64,000 nucleotides of DNA. Origin: Saonia flava (GTDB lineage Bacteria > Bacteroidota > Bacteroidia > Flavobacteriales > Flavobacteriaceae). The notes under the pieces were generated by a model, which was not told the DNA's origin, did not search any database, and saw only the letters and a list, made by a program, of their open reading frames with translations. Made by a program: the position numbers and the translations under genes. The first letter of the stretch is position 1; each line of letters opens with the position of its first letter. The stretch is from the NCBI RefSeq assembly GCF_011927795.1, contig NZ_JAATJJ010000002.1, positions 62,001 through 126,000 of the forward strand, in the 5' to 3' direction. This document shows positions 40,558 through 51,243 of the stretch, one piece after another.

Positions 40558-43161
40558 TTATTTAACCAACAATCTACCGCTCCAAATTTTGTCATAAGCG
40601 TTTTGAATTTTATATAGGTATAGGCCAGGAGCAAGATTTCTTCTACTCAAGGTGATTTCATTTTGTCCTTCTACACTAGCACCTTCCATGTGCTGGTTCG
40701 TCATTAAACGACCATCGAGTGTGAACACATCAAATTGATATTCTGACGCTTTTTCTTCATAAAAATACAATATGGAACTTTCTACCATTGGGTTTGGATA
40801 TACAATAGATTTATTGAGATTACTATCTATGAACTGTTGACTTGCTTCACGATTATGAAAATCGATATTCCTCAACTCCATATTTTTTTTCTCGTTATGT
40901 CCATTCGCGGCTATTAGATTAAAGGATATTACTTTAATACTGGCAAAATCTGTATTATTTCCTCCATCATCCTTAAAATCAGAGTCACTTAACATATAGG
41001 TCTTCATCTCATTCTCTAAGAAGACCCTGGTTATAAATATAGACCCATCCCCTTTTAATAATTGTACTTCCAACGTACCAGTACCTTTGGCATTAAAACT
41101 TACCTTTTGATAATCACTAAGGTCTACTGCTGCAAATCTTGGACTAAGAGCTCTATATACACCCATGTAATTACTTGTAGATCCTTCAATTATTACATTT
41201 CGTTCAATCGGGTAGCCCTCACCTATATATGGTCCTTGTGCCGGTAAAACTTCATAAGTATCAACTGTGGTATCCCCGGCAGAACCATCTAACCCCCATG
41301 GGGCATCGGCCACAAACAAATCATCTGGTGTATCTCCTAGACCCGCAGAAATTCTAAAACCTAAATCGAACAACGTCCCTGTGTGCAAGGAAACAGAGTC
41401 CAGATAACCATCAATACTAGCAGAAACACCAATTATCTCAGTATTACTTGTTTCAGTAAGTTTTAACCCACCTTCCAGGTTAATGGAATTTGAATTATTA
41501 TTATTTACCATGTTTAGCAGTACTTCACCATTTCTATATCTGGCAGATTTCACAAACACTGGTGGTGGTGGTGAGCCATTGTATGTTGAAATTTCAGCAT
41601 TGGCTTCCAACAAATTTAAAATTTCATCTGCAAGTTTTAAAAGGTCATCAATAGAATTGGACCAAATCTGAAAATTATAATATGGTGTATCCTTAACATA
41701 CGCATCTATATTCCAGTGAGATTCTATTATGAAACTATTTTCATTATTTACTCTTGCTGAAAATGTTAGTGCAAATTCTTTACTACCATCTGGTTGTTTG
41801 ATAATGGATTTTATAAAGTCTTTTTCACGTAATTGAATATTAGAAACGGATAATAGTTCCGCGCCAAGAAAACGATCACATATAAATTTACTATGCTCAT
41901 ATACTTGATTATCAGTTTTAATAACCATAACCGAACCAAGGTTTTTTGTGTCATTTAAGTAATCTACCGAATAAATATCGGAAGCATTGGTTAAATCTAA
42001 TAAATCATCTGGGGAAGATTCTATAGTACTGGTTTCCCCTACCACACCAATTGGAATTAAATTAGTTAATGGAATATTGTTTACATTAGTTTTAGCATTT
42101 ATACCATATAGGTCACTTTTTTTTACTCTTTTTGCTTTGCTTTTATCAAAAACATAATTCTTTTTAGCACGTTGGTAATTTCTATTGTTAATTAAATTGG
42201 CTAACCTATCATTACTTTCAAGTCCACCATCATTGGCACTTGACGCTGTCTGTATTACAGGACATTCCGCAATTCCAGAACAAGCCGGGTCATCACAATC
42301 AACTAGCCCATCACCATCGTCATCCACACCATTAATACAATCTTCTTGCGGAACTGGGGCCGTTGGGCATCTAGCACCATCATTACTGGAAGCTGCTGGA
42401 CCAAATGCAAAAATATTAGAAGTCATTATTCCGCTCTGAATATTGTGCACTTCATTAATCTTGTAAACAGAACCAGTTTGATTGGCAGATACATAAAAGT
42501 TACCATCTACATCAAAATAAACAGCTCCAAAAGTATAGTTAAGTCCGGCCAAAATAGGAACTTCACCTAAGTCTTCCACCACTCCAGATTCTGCATCAAT
42601 ACGATATAAATGATTTGTTCCTTTTTCTACAGTATATAATTTATTATCAGCCGCATTAAATGCCCAATCGTGAATTTTAATGGATTTGCTCAAGGTGCTA
42701 GCCCCCAGATATTGTAAATAATTGTTTGATTCAGGATTTAAATCAACACTATAATAAGTGCTAGAACCAGCTCTAAAGTAGTATATACCATCTATAGATA
42801 TATCTCCAACATATTTATTTCCATTATTGGGCAATTCTGGTATGGTATATACATCGGTACTAAAATCCTTTCCGATTCTCACTAACGAAATTTGGGGCGT
42901 ACTTAAATAACCCCACAGGTATCCATCGGCAGAATTATATGCAGCACCATTAATATTGCCAGAGGTAATATTAGGAGCCACCAAATATGAACTCCCTGAT
43001 GCCAAATCCAAAGCATAGACATCATTATATTGAAATAAATAAGCATTGAAGTCACAATCAAAAGGTTCCGATTGTGAACTTGCTTCGAAGCTTCCTAAAG
43101 CTAGAAAAATAAAAACTGTAATATATTGAACATTAAATTTTATTAAGTATTTTTTTTCCAT
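40558..43161 (-). CDS. Large secreted protein with type A T9SS sorting domain
   Basis: The start at 43161 gives MEKKYLIKF and a signal ending ASSQ; an upstream ATG at 43188 adds nine residues. The product has 867 residues. The N-terminal ~250 are a repetitive beta-propeller-like region (DVYALDLASGSSYLV, DGYLWGYLS, SVDLNP). A calcium-binding-type motif DGVDDDGDGLVDCDD-like (NGVDDDGDGLVDCDDPACSG) is near residue 290. A DUF-type body and a type A sorting domain (VYPNPMVESSILYF, FDVFTLDGRLM, LAPGLYLYKI) complete it. It is exported by the type IX system; its ligand is unknown. Confidence 0.8.
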   Translation of the reverse strand: MEKKYLIKFNVQYITVFIFLALGSFEASSQSEPFDCDFNAYLFQYNDVYALDLASGSSYLVAPNITSGNINGAAYNSADGYLWGYLSTPQISLVRIGKDFSTDVYTIPELPNNGNKYVGDISIDGIYYFRAGSSTYYSVDLNPESNNYLQYLGASTLSKSIKIHDWAFNAADNKLYTVEKGTNHLYRIDAESGVVEDLGEVPILAGLNYTFGAVYFDVDGNFYVSANQTGSVYKINEVHNIQSGIMTSNIFAFGPAASSNDGARCPTAPVPQEDCINGVDDDGDGLVDCDDPACSGIAECPVIQTASSANDGGLESNDRLANLINNRNYQRAKKNYVFDKSKAKRVKKSDLYGINAKTNVNNIPLTNLIPIGVVGETSTIESSPDDLLDLTNASDIYSVDYLNDTKNLGSVMVIKTDNQVYEHSKFICDRFLGAELLSVSNIQLREKDFIKSIIKQPDGSKEFALTFSARVNNENSFIIESHWNIDAYVKDTPYYNFQIWSNSIDDLLKLADEILNLLEANAEISTYNGSPPPPVFVKSARYRNGEVLLNMVNNNNSNSINLEGGLKLTETSNTEIIGVSASIDGYLDSVSLHTGTLFDLGFRISAGLGDTPDDLFVADAPWGLDGSAGDTTVDTYEVLPAQGPYIGEGYPIERNVIIEGSTSNYMGVYRALSPRFAAVDLSDYQKVSFNAKGTGTLEVQLLKGDGSIFITRVFLENEMKTYMLSDSDFKDDGGNNTDFASIKVISFNLIAANGHNEKKNMELRNIDFHNREASQQFIDSNLNKSIVYPNPMVESSILYFYEEKASEYQFDVFTLDGRLMTNQHMEGASVEGQNEITLSRRNLAPGLYLYKIQNAYDKIWSGRLLVK

Positions 43162-43414
43162 AATTCCTACGATTTGGTTTTTAAACATGAAAACAAACCT
43201 ACAGAGTTTGTGTGAAGATTTTTCCTACAAAACACTAAGGTGTAGTTATAACATGTTCAATTACAATTTATTGTCGATAAATGGTTAAAATCGGTAAACT
43301 ACATTCATTATAAAAGATCAAGAAATTTGCAATTAAAACAGTATATATTTATTAATACCATTTTAAATTCCCATTTCCTTTTGTTACTTTGCAATTACTA
43401 TTTAGATACTAAGT

Positions 43415-45187
43415 ATGCAAAACATAACCAGGTTATTTGATTTTCCACAATATCAATTGGAAAAATTCAATCTTAAAGAATCGTTGGTAACCAAATATAA
43501 CGGTAAATGGACCCCCACCTCTACCCAAGAATATGTGGATAAAGCAAATGCCATAAGTCGTGGGTTGTTAAAACTGGGTGTTAAACCAAACGACAAAATT
43601 GCTGTTATTTCCATGACCAATAGGACAGAATGGAATATCATGGACATTGGCATTCTCCAGCTTGGAGCCCAAAATGTTCCCATCTATCCAACAATATCTG
43701 AAGATGATTATGAATATGTACTAAATCACTCAGAGGCTAAATATTGCTTTGTTTCTTGTTCTGAAGTTTTAAAGAAAGTACTATCCATAAGCTCCAAACT
43801 TAAAAAATTAAAAGACGTCTATTCTTTTGATGACCTATCTAATTGCAGTAATTGGGAAAAAGTCCTGGAATTGGGGTCTGATACATCCAATCAAAAAGAA
43901 GTAGAAAAATTAAAAGCTGCGGTTCAGCCAGAAGATTTAGCTACAATAATATATACATCTGGTACTACTGGTAGGCCAAAAGGTGTAATGTTATCCCATA
44001 ACAATTTGGTAAGCAATGCGTTAGAAAGCTCTAAGCGTCTTCCAATAGAAAATGGCAATGTGAGAGCTTTAAGTTTTTTACCAGTTTGTCATGTTTATGA
44101 ACGTATGTTGATGTATTTATATCAATATCAAGGAGTATCCATTTATTTTGCCGAATCCATGGATAAAATAAGTGACAATCTTAAAGAAACTGCACCACAT
44201 GTAATGACCGCCGTTCCAAGATTACTTGAGAAAGTATATGACAAAATCATTGCCAAAGGAACTGAACTTAAGGGAATAAAAAAGAAACTGTTCTTTTGGG
44301 CTGTTGAAGTGGGATTAAAATATGAACCTTACGGTCAGAATGGTTGGTTATATGAAAAGAAGTTGTCCTTGGCACGTAAACTAATTTTTAGCAAATGGAA
44401 AGAAGGTCTTGGAGGTAACCTGTCGCTGATAGCCTCTGGTAGTGCAGCCTTACAACCAAGATTGGCAAGAATATTTAACGCAGCAGAAATGGGTGTCATG
44501 GAAGGTTATGGCCTTACTGAAACGTCCCCTGTGCTCAGCGTTAATGATATGCGGAAAAAAGGATTTAGAATAGGAACCGTTGGAAGACCTTTGGACAGAA
44601 CTGAAATAAAAATTGCTGAGGATGGTGAGATTTTGGCCAAAGGCCCCCAAGTAATGATGGGTTATTATAAAGATCCAGAGAAAACATCAGAAGTAATGAC
44701 CGATGACTATTTTCATACGGGAGATATTGGAGAAATTGATGAAGATGGTTTTCTTAAAATTACAGATCGCAAGAAACAGATGTTCAAAACATCCGGCGGC
44801 AAGTATGTTGCTCCGCAATTATTGGAAAATAAGTTTAAACAATCCCGCTTCATTGAACAAATAATGGTTGTGGGCGAAGGTGAGAAAATGCCTGCAGCTT
44901 TGATTCAACCAAATTTTGAGTTTTTATATGAGTGGGCAAATCGTCATAATATTACTCTAGGGGAGAATTCAGATATTGTTCATAATGAAAGAGTTTTGGC
45001 TCGCTACCAAGAAGAAGTCGATATTGCCAATGAGAGTTTCGCCAAATGGGAGAAAGTAAAGCAATTTAGATTAACCCCGGATGTATGGAGTGTGGACGAG
45101 GGACACCTGACCCCTACCATGAAACTTAGACGTAAAATTATTAAAGAAAAATATCTTGCTTTATACAATGATATTTATGGACATTAA
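43415..45187 (+). CDS. fadD: Long-chain acyl-CoA synthetase
   Basis: The 590-residue adenylate-forming enzyme contains the AMP-binding motif IIYTSGTTGRPKGVMLSHNN (about residue 185), MEGYGLTETSP, YFHTGDIGEID and the hinge RKKQMFKTSGGKYV. It activates fatty acids to acyl-CoA. It lies upstream of the beta-oxidation operon, with a 133-base gap and the MarR operator region between. The symbol is by function; the family has many paralogues. Confidence 0.9.
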   Translation: MQNITRLFDFPQYQLEKFNLKESLVTKYNGKWTPTSTQEYVDKANAISRGLLKLGVKPNDKIAVISMTNRTEWNIMDIGILQLGAQNVPIYPTISEDDYEYVLNHSEAKYCFVSCSEVLKKVLSISSKLKKLKDVYSFDDLSNCSNWEKVLELGSDTSNQKEVEKLKAAVQPEDLATIIYTSGTTGRPKGVMLSHNNLVSNALESSKRLPIENGNVRALSFLPVCHVYERMLMYLYQYQGVSIYFAESMDKISDNLKETAPHVMTAVPRLLEKVYDKIIAKGTELKGIKKKLFFWAVEVGLKYEPYGQNGWLYEKKLSLARKLIFSKWKEGLGGNLSLIASGSAALQPRLARIFNAAEMGVMEGYGLTETSPVLSVNDMRKKGFRIGTVGRPLDRTEIKIAEDGEILAKGPQVMMGYYKDPEKTSEVMTDDYFHTGDIGEIDEDGFLKITDRKKQMFKTSGGKYVAPQLLENKFKQSRFIEQIMVVGEGEKMPAALIQPNFEFLYEWANRHNITLGENSDIVHNERVLARYQEEVDIANESFAKWEKVKQFRLTPDVWSVDEGHLTPTMKLRRKIIKEKYLALYNDIYGH

Positions 45188-45260
45188 TTGTTCCGTTATA
45201 GTCTAACTCCCAAAAACCCCCATTCCATAATCATACATTTTCATTTAGTCGATTTTTCTT

Positions 45261-45288
45261 AAATTTATTATGCATGCATAATAAATTT
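45261..45288. promoter_or_regulatory. Perfect 28-base palindrome, candidate MarR operator
   Basis: AAATTTATTATGCA is followed by its exact reverse complement. It lies 32 bases before the MarR ATG (45321) and four bases upstream of a TATATTTG box (45293-45300), so a bound regulator would cover the -33 region. This fits autoregulation of the regulator and of the fad genes behind it. Confidence 0.6.
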
Positions 45289-45320
45289 TTTATATATTTG
45301 AAAGATTGAAAACCGACCAT

Positions 45321-45770
45321 ATGAAAGAAATGACGATAGATTATGCTCTTAGAGCTACATGGCAGGCAGTATCTAAAATGTATAATGAAGAAGCCAAGAA
45401 TTTTGATTCTACAATGGCCGTTGGTTTTACACTGCTCAGCATAAGTCGTTCAATGGGAACTCCCTCTACGGCATTGGGGCCCAAAATGGGAATGGAGGCA
45501 ACCAGCTTGTCAAGGATTTTAAAAAGAATGGAGGAAAAAGGGTTTATTTATCGTAAGCCAAACCCAGAAGATGGGCGAGGGGTTTTAATTCATCTTACTC
45601 CCCTTGGATTGCAGAAAAGGGAGGATTCAAAAAACGCTGTTTTACGTTTTAATGACGCCATAAAAGAGAATGTTTCCGAGGAAAAATTAGATACCTTTTT
45701 TGAAGTAATAGAAACCATCAATAAGGTAATTTCAGAAAAAGAGATTTTTACAAAAACAACAACCGATTAA
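45321..45770 (+). CDS. MarR-family transcriptional regulator
   Basis: The product is 149 residues from ATG 45321 (TTG 45306 is possible). It has a winged helix: FDSTMAVGFTLLSISRSMGTPSTALGPKMGMEATSLSRILKRMEEKGFIYRK, then the wing DGRGVLIHLTPLG. It sits eight bases before fadN and presumably represses this operon until acyl-CoA appears; that is inference from synteny. The palindrome at 45261-45288 is the likely site. Confidence 0.88.
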   Translation: MKEMTIDYALRATWQAVSKMYNEEAKNFDSTMAVGFTLLSISRSMGTPSTALGPKMGMEATSLSRILKRMEEKGFIYRKPNPEDGRGVLIHLTPLGLQKREDSKNAVLRFNDAIKENVSEEKLDTFFEVIETINKVISEKEIFTKTTTD

Positions 45771-45777
45771 TTATAAA

Positions 45778-48174
45778 ATGAAAAGACATATTAATAAAGT
45801 AGCTGTTATTGGTTCAGGTATCATGGGGAGCGGCATTGCTTGTCATTTTGCCAATATTGGTGTAGAAGTATTGTTATTTGACATTGTTCCCAGGGAACTC
45901 AATGACAAAGAAAAAGCGAAAGGACTTACTTTAGAGGATAAAGCGGTGCGTAATCGTTTGGTGAACGATTCGCTTACAGCCGCATTAAAATCCAAACCCT
46001 CTCCTATTTATCATCAGAAATTTGCAAATAGAATTACCACGTGCAATCTTGACGATGATATTGCAAGAGTTGCGGAAGTGGATTGGATTATTGAAGTGGT
46101 GGTAGAGCGATTAGATATCAAAAAGAAGGTATTTGAAAGCTTAGACAACCATCGAAAGAAAGGTACTTTAATTACGTCTAACACATCTGGTATACCTATT
46201 CATTTTATGAGTGAGGGAAGAAGTGATGATTTTCAAAAACATTTCTGTGGAACACACTTCTTTAACCCAGCGCGCTATTTAAAGTTGTTTGAAATTATTC
46301 CTGGACCTAAAACTTCCAACGAAGTATTAGACTTTTTAAACGGATATGGGGAGCAGTATTTGGGCAAAACTTCGGTTATTGCCAAAGACACTCCAGCCTT
46401 TATAGGAAACAGAATTGGAATTTTCAGCATTCAAAGCCTTTTCCACGCTGTCAAAGAAATGGGAATGACCGTAGAAGAAGTTGATAAATTGACCGGTCCC
46501 GTAATTGGTAGACCAAAATCCGCTACATTCCGTACAGTAGACGTTGTTGGTTTGGACACCCTAGTACATGTTGCCAACGGAATCCATGAAAATTGTAAAA
46601 ATGATGAACGTTTAGACCTTTTTGAATTACCGGATTTTATTAAAACCATGTCAGAAAATAAATGGCTTGGCAGTAAATCTGGTCAAGGATTCTATAAAAA
46701 GGTAAAAGGTGAAGGTGGGAAAAGTGAAATATTGACATTGGATTTAGATACGATGGATTATCGTTCTAAGAAGAGTGCAAAATTTGCCACATTAGAGCTC
46801 ACCAAAACCATTGATAAAGTTGTGGACCGTTTTCCTATTTTGATAAATGGAAAAGATAAGGCCGGAGAGTTTTTTAGAAAAAGTTTTGGGGCTTTATTTG
46901 CCTATGTATCGCATCGTATTCCTGAAATAACGGATGACCTATATAAGATTGATGATGCCATGAAAGCCGGTTTTGGATGGGAGCATGGGCCTTTTCAAAT
47001 ATGGGATGCCATTGGTAAGGAAAAAGGATTGGAGTTAATAAAGGCAGAAGGGCTAACCGCAGCCGATTGGGTTAAGGAAATGAAAGAGCCTTCTTTCTAT
47101 TCTGTAAAAGACGGTGCCACTTACTTCTACAATATTCCTAAGAAAGGAATGGAGAAAGTTCCTGGACAGGACTCTTTTATTATTTTGGATAATATTAGAA
47201 AATCCAAAGAGGTATTTAAAAACAGTGGTGTTGTAATCGAGGATTTAGGAGATGGAATCTTAAATGTTGAATTCCAATCAAAAATGAACACCATTGGAGG
47301 TGATGTTTTGTCAGGTTTAAATAAAGGTATAGATTTGGCCGAAAAGGACTTCCAAGGTCTTGTAGTTGGTAATCAAGCTGCGAACTTCTCTGTTGGAGCC
47401 AATATTGGAATGATTTTCATGATGGCCGTAGAACAAGAATATGATGAGTTAAACATGGCCATTAAAATGTTCCAAGATACGATGATGCGTATGCGATACT
47501 CTTCTATTCCTACGGTTTCTGCCCCCCATGGAATGTGTCTTGGTGGTGGTTGTGAACTATCACTTCATGCAGATAAGGTAATTGCCGCAGCAGAAACATA
47601 TATTGGTTTGGTAGAGTTTGGAGTGGGTGTTATTCCTGGTGGTGGTGGTTCAAAAGAATTTGCCCTTAGAGCTTCCGATTCGGTTAGAAAAGGGGATGTA
47701 GAACTAAATATACTTCAAGAATACTTCTTAACGATAGGTATGGCAAAGGTATCTACCTCCGCCTACGAAGCCTATGATTTGGGAATCCTTCAAAAAGGAA
47801 AAGATCTTGTTGTGGTAAATAAAGACCGACAAATAGCAACTGCAAAGGCACATGCTAAGTTAATGGCAGAAGCTGGCTATACAAAACCTGTAAAAAGAAA
47901 AGACGTAAAAGTATTGGGTAAACAAGCATTGGGAATGTTCTTGGTAGGTACAGATGCTATGGAAGCCAGTAGATATATAAGTGAGCATGATCATAAAATT
48001 GCAAACAAATTGGCATATGTTATGGCAGGTGGTGACCTATCTGAACCTACTTTGGTGACCGAACAATATTTATTGGATTTGGAACGTGAAGCATTCTTAT
48101 CACTTTGTACCGAACGTAAAACATTGGAACGAATTCAACACATGCTAAAAACAGGGAAACCTTTAAGAAATTAA
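45778..48174 (+). CDS. fadN: 3-hydroxyacyl-CoA dehydrogenase/enoyl-CoA hydratase
   Basis: The 798-residue bifunctional beta-oxidation enzyme has the dehydrogenase domain first (VIGSGIMGSGIACHFANIGVEVLLFD, then HFFNPARYLKLFEIIPGP) and the hydratase/isomerase domain last (SVGANIGMIFMMAV, APHGMCLGGGCELSLHADKVIAA). This order is that of Bacillus FadN and the reverse of E. coli FadB. Together with FadA it carries out the hydration, oxidation and thiolysis steps. Confidence 0.9.
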   Translation: MKRHINKVAVIGSGIMGSGIACHFANIGVEVLLFDIVPRELNDKEKAKGLTLEDKAVRNRLVNDSLTAALKSKPSPIYHQKFANRITTCNLDDDIARVAEVDWIIEVVVERLDIKKKVFESLDNHRKKGTLITSNTSGIPIHFMSEGRSDDFQKHFCGTHFFNPARYLKLFEIIPGPKTSNEVLDFLNGYGEQYLGKTSVIAKDTPAFIGNRIGIFSIQSLFHAVKEMGMTVEEVDKLTGPVIGRPKSATFRTVDVVGLDTLVHVANGIHENCKNDERLDLFELPDFIKTMSENKWLGSKSGQGFYKKVKGEGGKSEILTLDLDTMDYRSKKSAKFATLELTKTIDKVVDRFPILINGKDKAGEFFRKSFGALFAYVSHRIPEITDDLYKIDDAMKAGFGWEHGPFQIWDAIGKEKGLELIKAEGLTAADWVKEMKEPSFYSVKDGATYFYNIPKKGMEKVPGQDSFIILDNIRKSKEVFKNSGVVIEDLGDGILNVEFQSKMNTIGGDVLSGLNKGIDLAEKDFQGLVVGNQAANFSVGANIGMIFMMAVEQEYDELNMAIKMFQDTMMRMRYSSIPTVSAPHGMCLGGGCELSLHADKVIAAAETYIGLVEFGVGVIPGGGGSKEFALRASDSVRKGDVELNILQEYFLTIGMAKVSTSAYEAYDLGILQKGKDLVVVNKDRQIATAKAHAKLMAEAGYTKPVKRKDVKVLGKQALGMFLVGTDAMEASRYISEHDHKIANKLAYVMAGGDLSEPTLVTEQYLLDLEREAFLSLCTERKTLERIQHMLKTGKPLRN

Positions 48175-48178
48175 AAAA

Positions 48179-49369
48179 ATGAAAACAGCATATATAGTAA
48201 AAGCATATAGAACAGCGGTGGGTAAGGCCCCAAAAGGAGTTTTTAGGTTTAAAAGAACCGATGAATTAGCTGCTGAAACCATCGAGTATATGATGAAGGA
48301 GCTTCCTCAATTAGATAAAAAACGCATTGATGATGTTATTGTTGGCAATGCAATGCCGGAAGGCTCCCAAGGGTTGAACATGGCCCGCTTAATCTCTTTA
48401 ATGGGATTGGATATTGTTGATGTTCCCGGTGTTACGGTAAATCGTTTTTGTTCTTCAGGAATCGAAACCATTGGCATAGCAACTGCAAAAATTCAGTCAG
48501 GAATGGCAGATTGTATTATTGCTGGTGGAGCAGAAAGTATGAGCTCTGTTCCTATGACGGGATATAAAACAGAATTAAATTATGATTTGGCCAAATCTGG
48601 ACATGAAGATTATTATTGGGGAATGGGAAATACAGCTGAGGCTGTCGCCAATGAGTTTAAAGTATCTAGGGAAGATCAAGATGAGTTTGCCTACAACTCT
48701 CATATGAAAGCATTGAAAGCACAGGCGGAAAACCGTTTTCAGGATCAGATTGTTCCCATTGATGTGGAACAGGTATATGTTGACACCAACGGAAAAAAGG
48801 CAACAAGAAAGTATACGGTTACTAAAGATGAAGGACCAAGAAAAGGAACTTCAATTGAGGTTCTTAATAAATTACGTCCTGTTTTTGCCGCTGGTGGAAG
48901 TGTAACTGCTGGGAACTCCTCTCAAATGAGTGACGGTGCCGCGTTTGTCTTGGTTATGAGCGAGGACATGGTAAAAGAACTAAATATTGAGCCTATTGCA
49001 CGTTTGGTAAACTATGCAGCAGCTGGTGTTGAGCCTCGCATCATGGGAATTGGTCCGGTAAAAGCTATCCCAAAAGCTCTAAAACAGGCTGGTTTAAAAC
49101 AAGATAATATTGAATTAATTGAGCTTAATGAAGCTTTTGCATCACAATCCTTGGCTGTTATGCGCGAATTAAATTTGAATCAAGATATTGTAAATGTAAA
49201 TGGTGGTGCCATTGCCTTGGGACATCCTTTAGGTTGTACCGGAGCAAAATTATCTGTCCAATTATTTGATGAAATGAGAAAAAGAAATATGCAGGGCAAA
49301 TACGGCATGGTAACCATGTGTGTGGGAACGGGTCAAGGTGCTGCAGGAATCTATGAGTTTTTGAATTAA
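48179..49369 (+). CDS. fadA: Acetyl-CoA acyltransferase (thiolase)
   Basis: The 396-residue thiolase has the nucleophilic cysteine in VNRFCSSGIETIGIA (about C91), NGGAIALGHPLGCTGA with the conserved histidine, and the second cysteine in MVTMCVGTGQGAAGIYE. It cleaves 3-ketoacyl-CoA with CoA. It follows fadN after four bases, so translation is coupled. Confidence 0.93.
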   Translation: MKTAYIVKAYRTAVGKAPKGVFRFKRTDELAAETIEYMMKELPQLDKKRIDDVIVGNAMPEGSQGLNMARLISLMGLDIVDVPGVTVNRFCSSGIETIGIATAKIQSGMADCIIAGGAESMSSVPMTGYKTELNYDLAKSGHEDYYWGMGNTAEAVANEFKVSREDQDEFAYNSHMKALKAQAENRFQDQIVPIDVEQVYVDTNGKKATRKYTVTKDEGPRKGTSIEVLNKLRPVFAAGGSVTAGNSSQMSDGAAFVLVMSEDMVKELNIEPIARLVNYAAAGVEPRIMGIGPVKAIPKALKQAGLKQDNIELIELNEAFASQSLAVMRELNLNQDIVNVNGGAIALGHPLGCTGAKLSVQLFDEMRKRNMQGKYGMVTMCVGTGQGAAGIYEFLN

Positions 49370-49393
49370 AGGGTTATATAAAATTTTATACAA

Positions 49394-51205
49394 ATGAGTA
49401 CAGATACAATAAATAAAGAGATTTTACGAGGAGGTCAATTTCTCGTAAAAGAAACTAAATGCGAGGATATTTTCACTCTTGAGGATTTAACCGAAGAGCA
49501 TAAAATGATGCGCGATTCAACAAAAGAATTTGTTGATAGGGAATTGTGGGCACATTGGGAAAAATTTGAACATAAGGACTATGCTTATACAGAGGAATGT
49601 ATGCGTAAGGCCGGGGAACTGGGTTTGCTAAGTATCGCAGTACCCCAAGCGTATGGTGGCATGGGAATGGGATTTGTTTCCACTATGTTGGTCTGTGATT
49701 ATATTTCTGGTGCTACTGGTTCCTTTAGTACGGCCTTTGGTGCTCATACTGGCATTGGAACTATGCCCATAACACTCTACGGAACTGAAGAACAAAAACA
49801 AAAATATGTTCCAAAATTGGCTTCTGGAGAATGGTTTGGAGCCTATTGCTTAACGGAACCTGGAGCTGGCTCAGATGCTAATTCTGGTAAGACAAAAGCA
49901 GTTCTATCAGATGATGGAAAGCACTACAGTATTACGGGTCAAAAAATGTGGATTTCCAACGCCGGTTTTTGTAACTTATTTATTGTTTTTGCCCGTATTG
50001 GTGATGACAAAAACATAACTGGGTTCATTGTTGAAAACAATCCAAAAAATGGAATTACTTTAGGGGATGAAGAGAAAAAACTAGGGATACACTCCTCCTC
50101 TACCCGTCAGGTATTTTTTAATGAAACCAAGGTTCCCGTGGAAAATATGCTTTCAGAGCGTGGAAATGGCTTTAAAATTGCCATGAACGCCCTAAACATT
50201 GGTAGAATTAAATTGGCAGCTGCCTGTTTGGATGCCCAACGTAGAATCATTGGTGAAGCTGTAAATTATGCCAATGAAAGAATTCAATTTAAAACTCCAA
50301 TTATAACTTTTGGTGCTATAAAATCTAAGATAGCAGAAATGGCAACTGCATGTTATGCAAGTGAATCTGCAAGCTACAGAGCTGCCAAAAATATTGAAGA
50401 CAGGATTTCCCTTAGGGAAGCAGCAGGAAATTCACACCAAGAAGCAGAACTAAAAGGTGTTGAGGAATATGCAATTGAATGTTCCATTCTAAAGGTGGCA
50501 GTTTCAGAATTGGTCCAATTTGTCTCAGATGAAGGCATTCAAATTTTTGGGGGAATGGGCTTTAGTGCAGATGCCCCAATGGAAAAAGCATGGAGGGATG
50601 CACGTATTTCTAGAATATATGAAGGCACCAATGAGATAAACAGAATGCTTTCTGTTGGTATGTTGGTCAAAAAAGCAATGAAAGGGCATGTTGATTTATT
50701 GGGCCCTGCAACAGCCGTTGGTGAAGAATTAATGGGAATCCCTTCTTTTGACACTCCAGACTTTTCAGAGTTGTTTGCAGAAGAGAAAGACCTTGTTGCA
50801 AGACTTAAAAAAGTATTCTTAATGGTGGCAGGAAGTGCTGTACAAAAGTTTGGTCCTGAACTGGAACAACATCAACAATTAATGATGGCTGCCTCAGATA
50901 TCCTCATTCAAGCTTACATGGTGGAATCCACAATTCTTAGAACAGAAAAGAATGCAAAACGTTTTGGTGAGGAAGCCCAGGCTGCACAAATAGCCATGTC
51001 CAAACTATATCTTTACAATGCAACGGATATAGTAGTTAAAAAAGGAAAAGAAGCTATCGTTTCATTTGCTGAAGGAGATGAACAACGTATGATGTTAATG
51101 GGACTTAAACGTTTCACAAAATATACCAACAACCCTAATGTAGTGGCTTTACGCACACAAATTGCTGATAAAGTAGCTGCAGATAATGGTTATACCTTTG
51201 ACTAA
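49394..51205 (+). CDS. fadE: Acyl-CoA dehydrogenase
   Basis: The 603-residue protein has the usual N-terminal and central acyl-CoA dehydrogenase domains (GLLSIAVPQAYGGMGMG, YCLTEPGAGSDANSGKTKA, KMWISNAGFCNLFIVFA) and the flavin-binding helical domain, with IYEGTNEINRML close to the active-site base. A further C-terminal ~170-residue extension is typical of this long subgroup (Bacillus FadE is similar in length). It makes 2-enoyl-CoA. A strong terminator follows. Confidence 0.92.
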   Translation: MSTDTINKEILRGGQFLVKETKCEDIFTLEDLTEEHKMMRDSTKEFVDRELWAHWEKFEHKDYAYTEECMRKAGELGLLSIAVPQAYGGMGMGFVSTMLVCDYISGATGSFSTAFGAHTGIGTMPITLYGTEEQKQKYVPKLASGEWFGAYCLTEPGAGSDANSGKTKAVLSDDGKHYSITGQKMWISNAGFCNLFIVFARIGDDKNITGFIVENNPKNGITLGDEEKKLGIHSSSTRQVFFNETKVPVENMLSERGNGFKIAMNALNIGRIKLAAACLDAQRRIIGEAVNYANERIQFKTPIITFGAIKSKIAEMATACYASESASYRAAKNIEDRISLREAAGNSHQEAELKGVEEYAIECSILKVAVSELVQFVSDEGIQIFGGMGFSADAPMEKAWRDARISRIYEGTNEINRMLSVGMLVKKAMKGHVDLLGPATAVGEELMGIPSFDTPDFSELFAEEKDLVARLKKVFLMVAGSAVQKFGPELEQHQQLMMAASDILIQAYMVESTILRTEKNAKRFGEEAQAAQIAMSKLYLYNATDIVVKKGKEAIVSFAEGDEQRMMLMGLKRFTKYTNNPNVVALRTQIADKVAADNGYTFD

Positions 51206-51243
51206 TTCAAGTAAGTGCTTTAAGTTTTGAAGCTGAATTTGAG

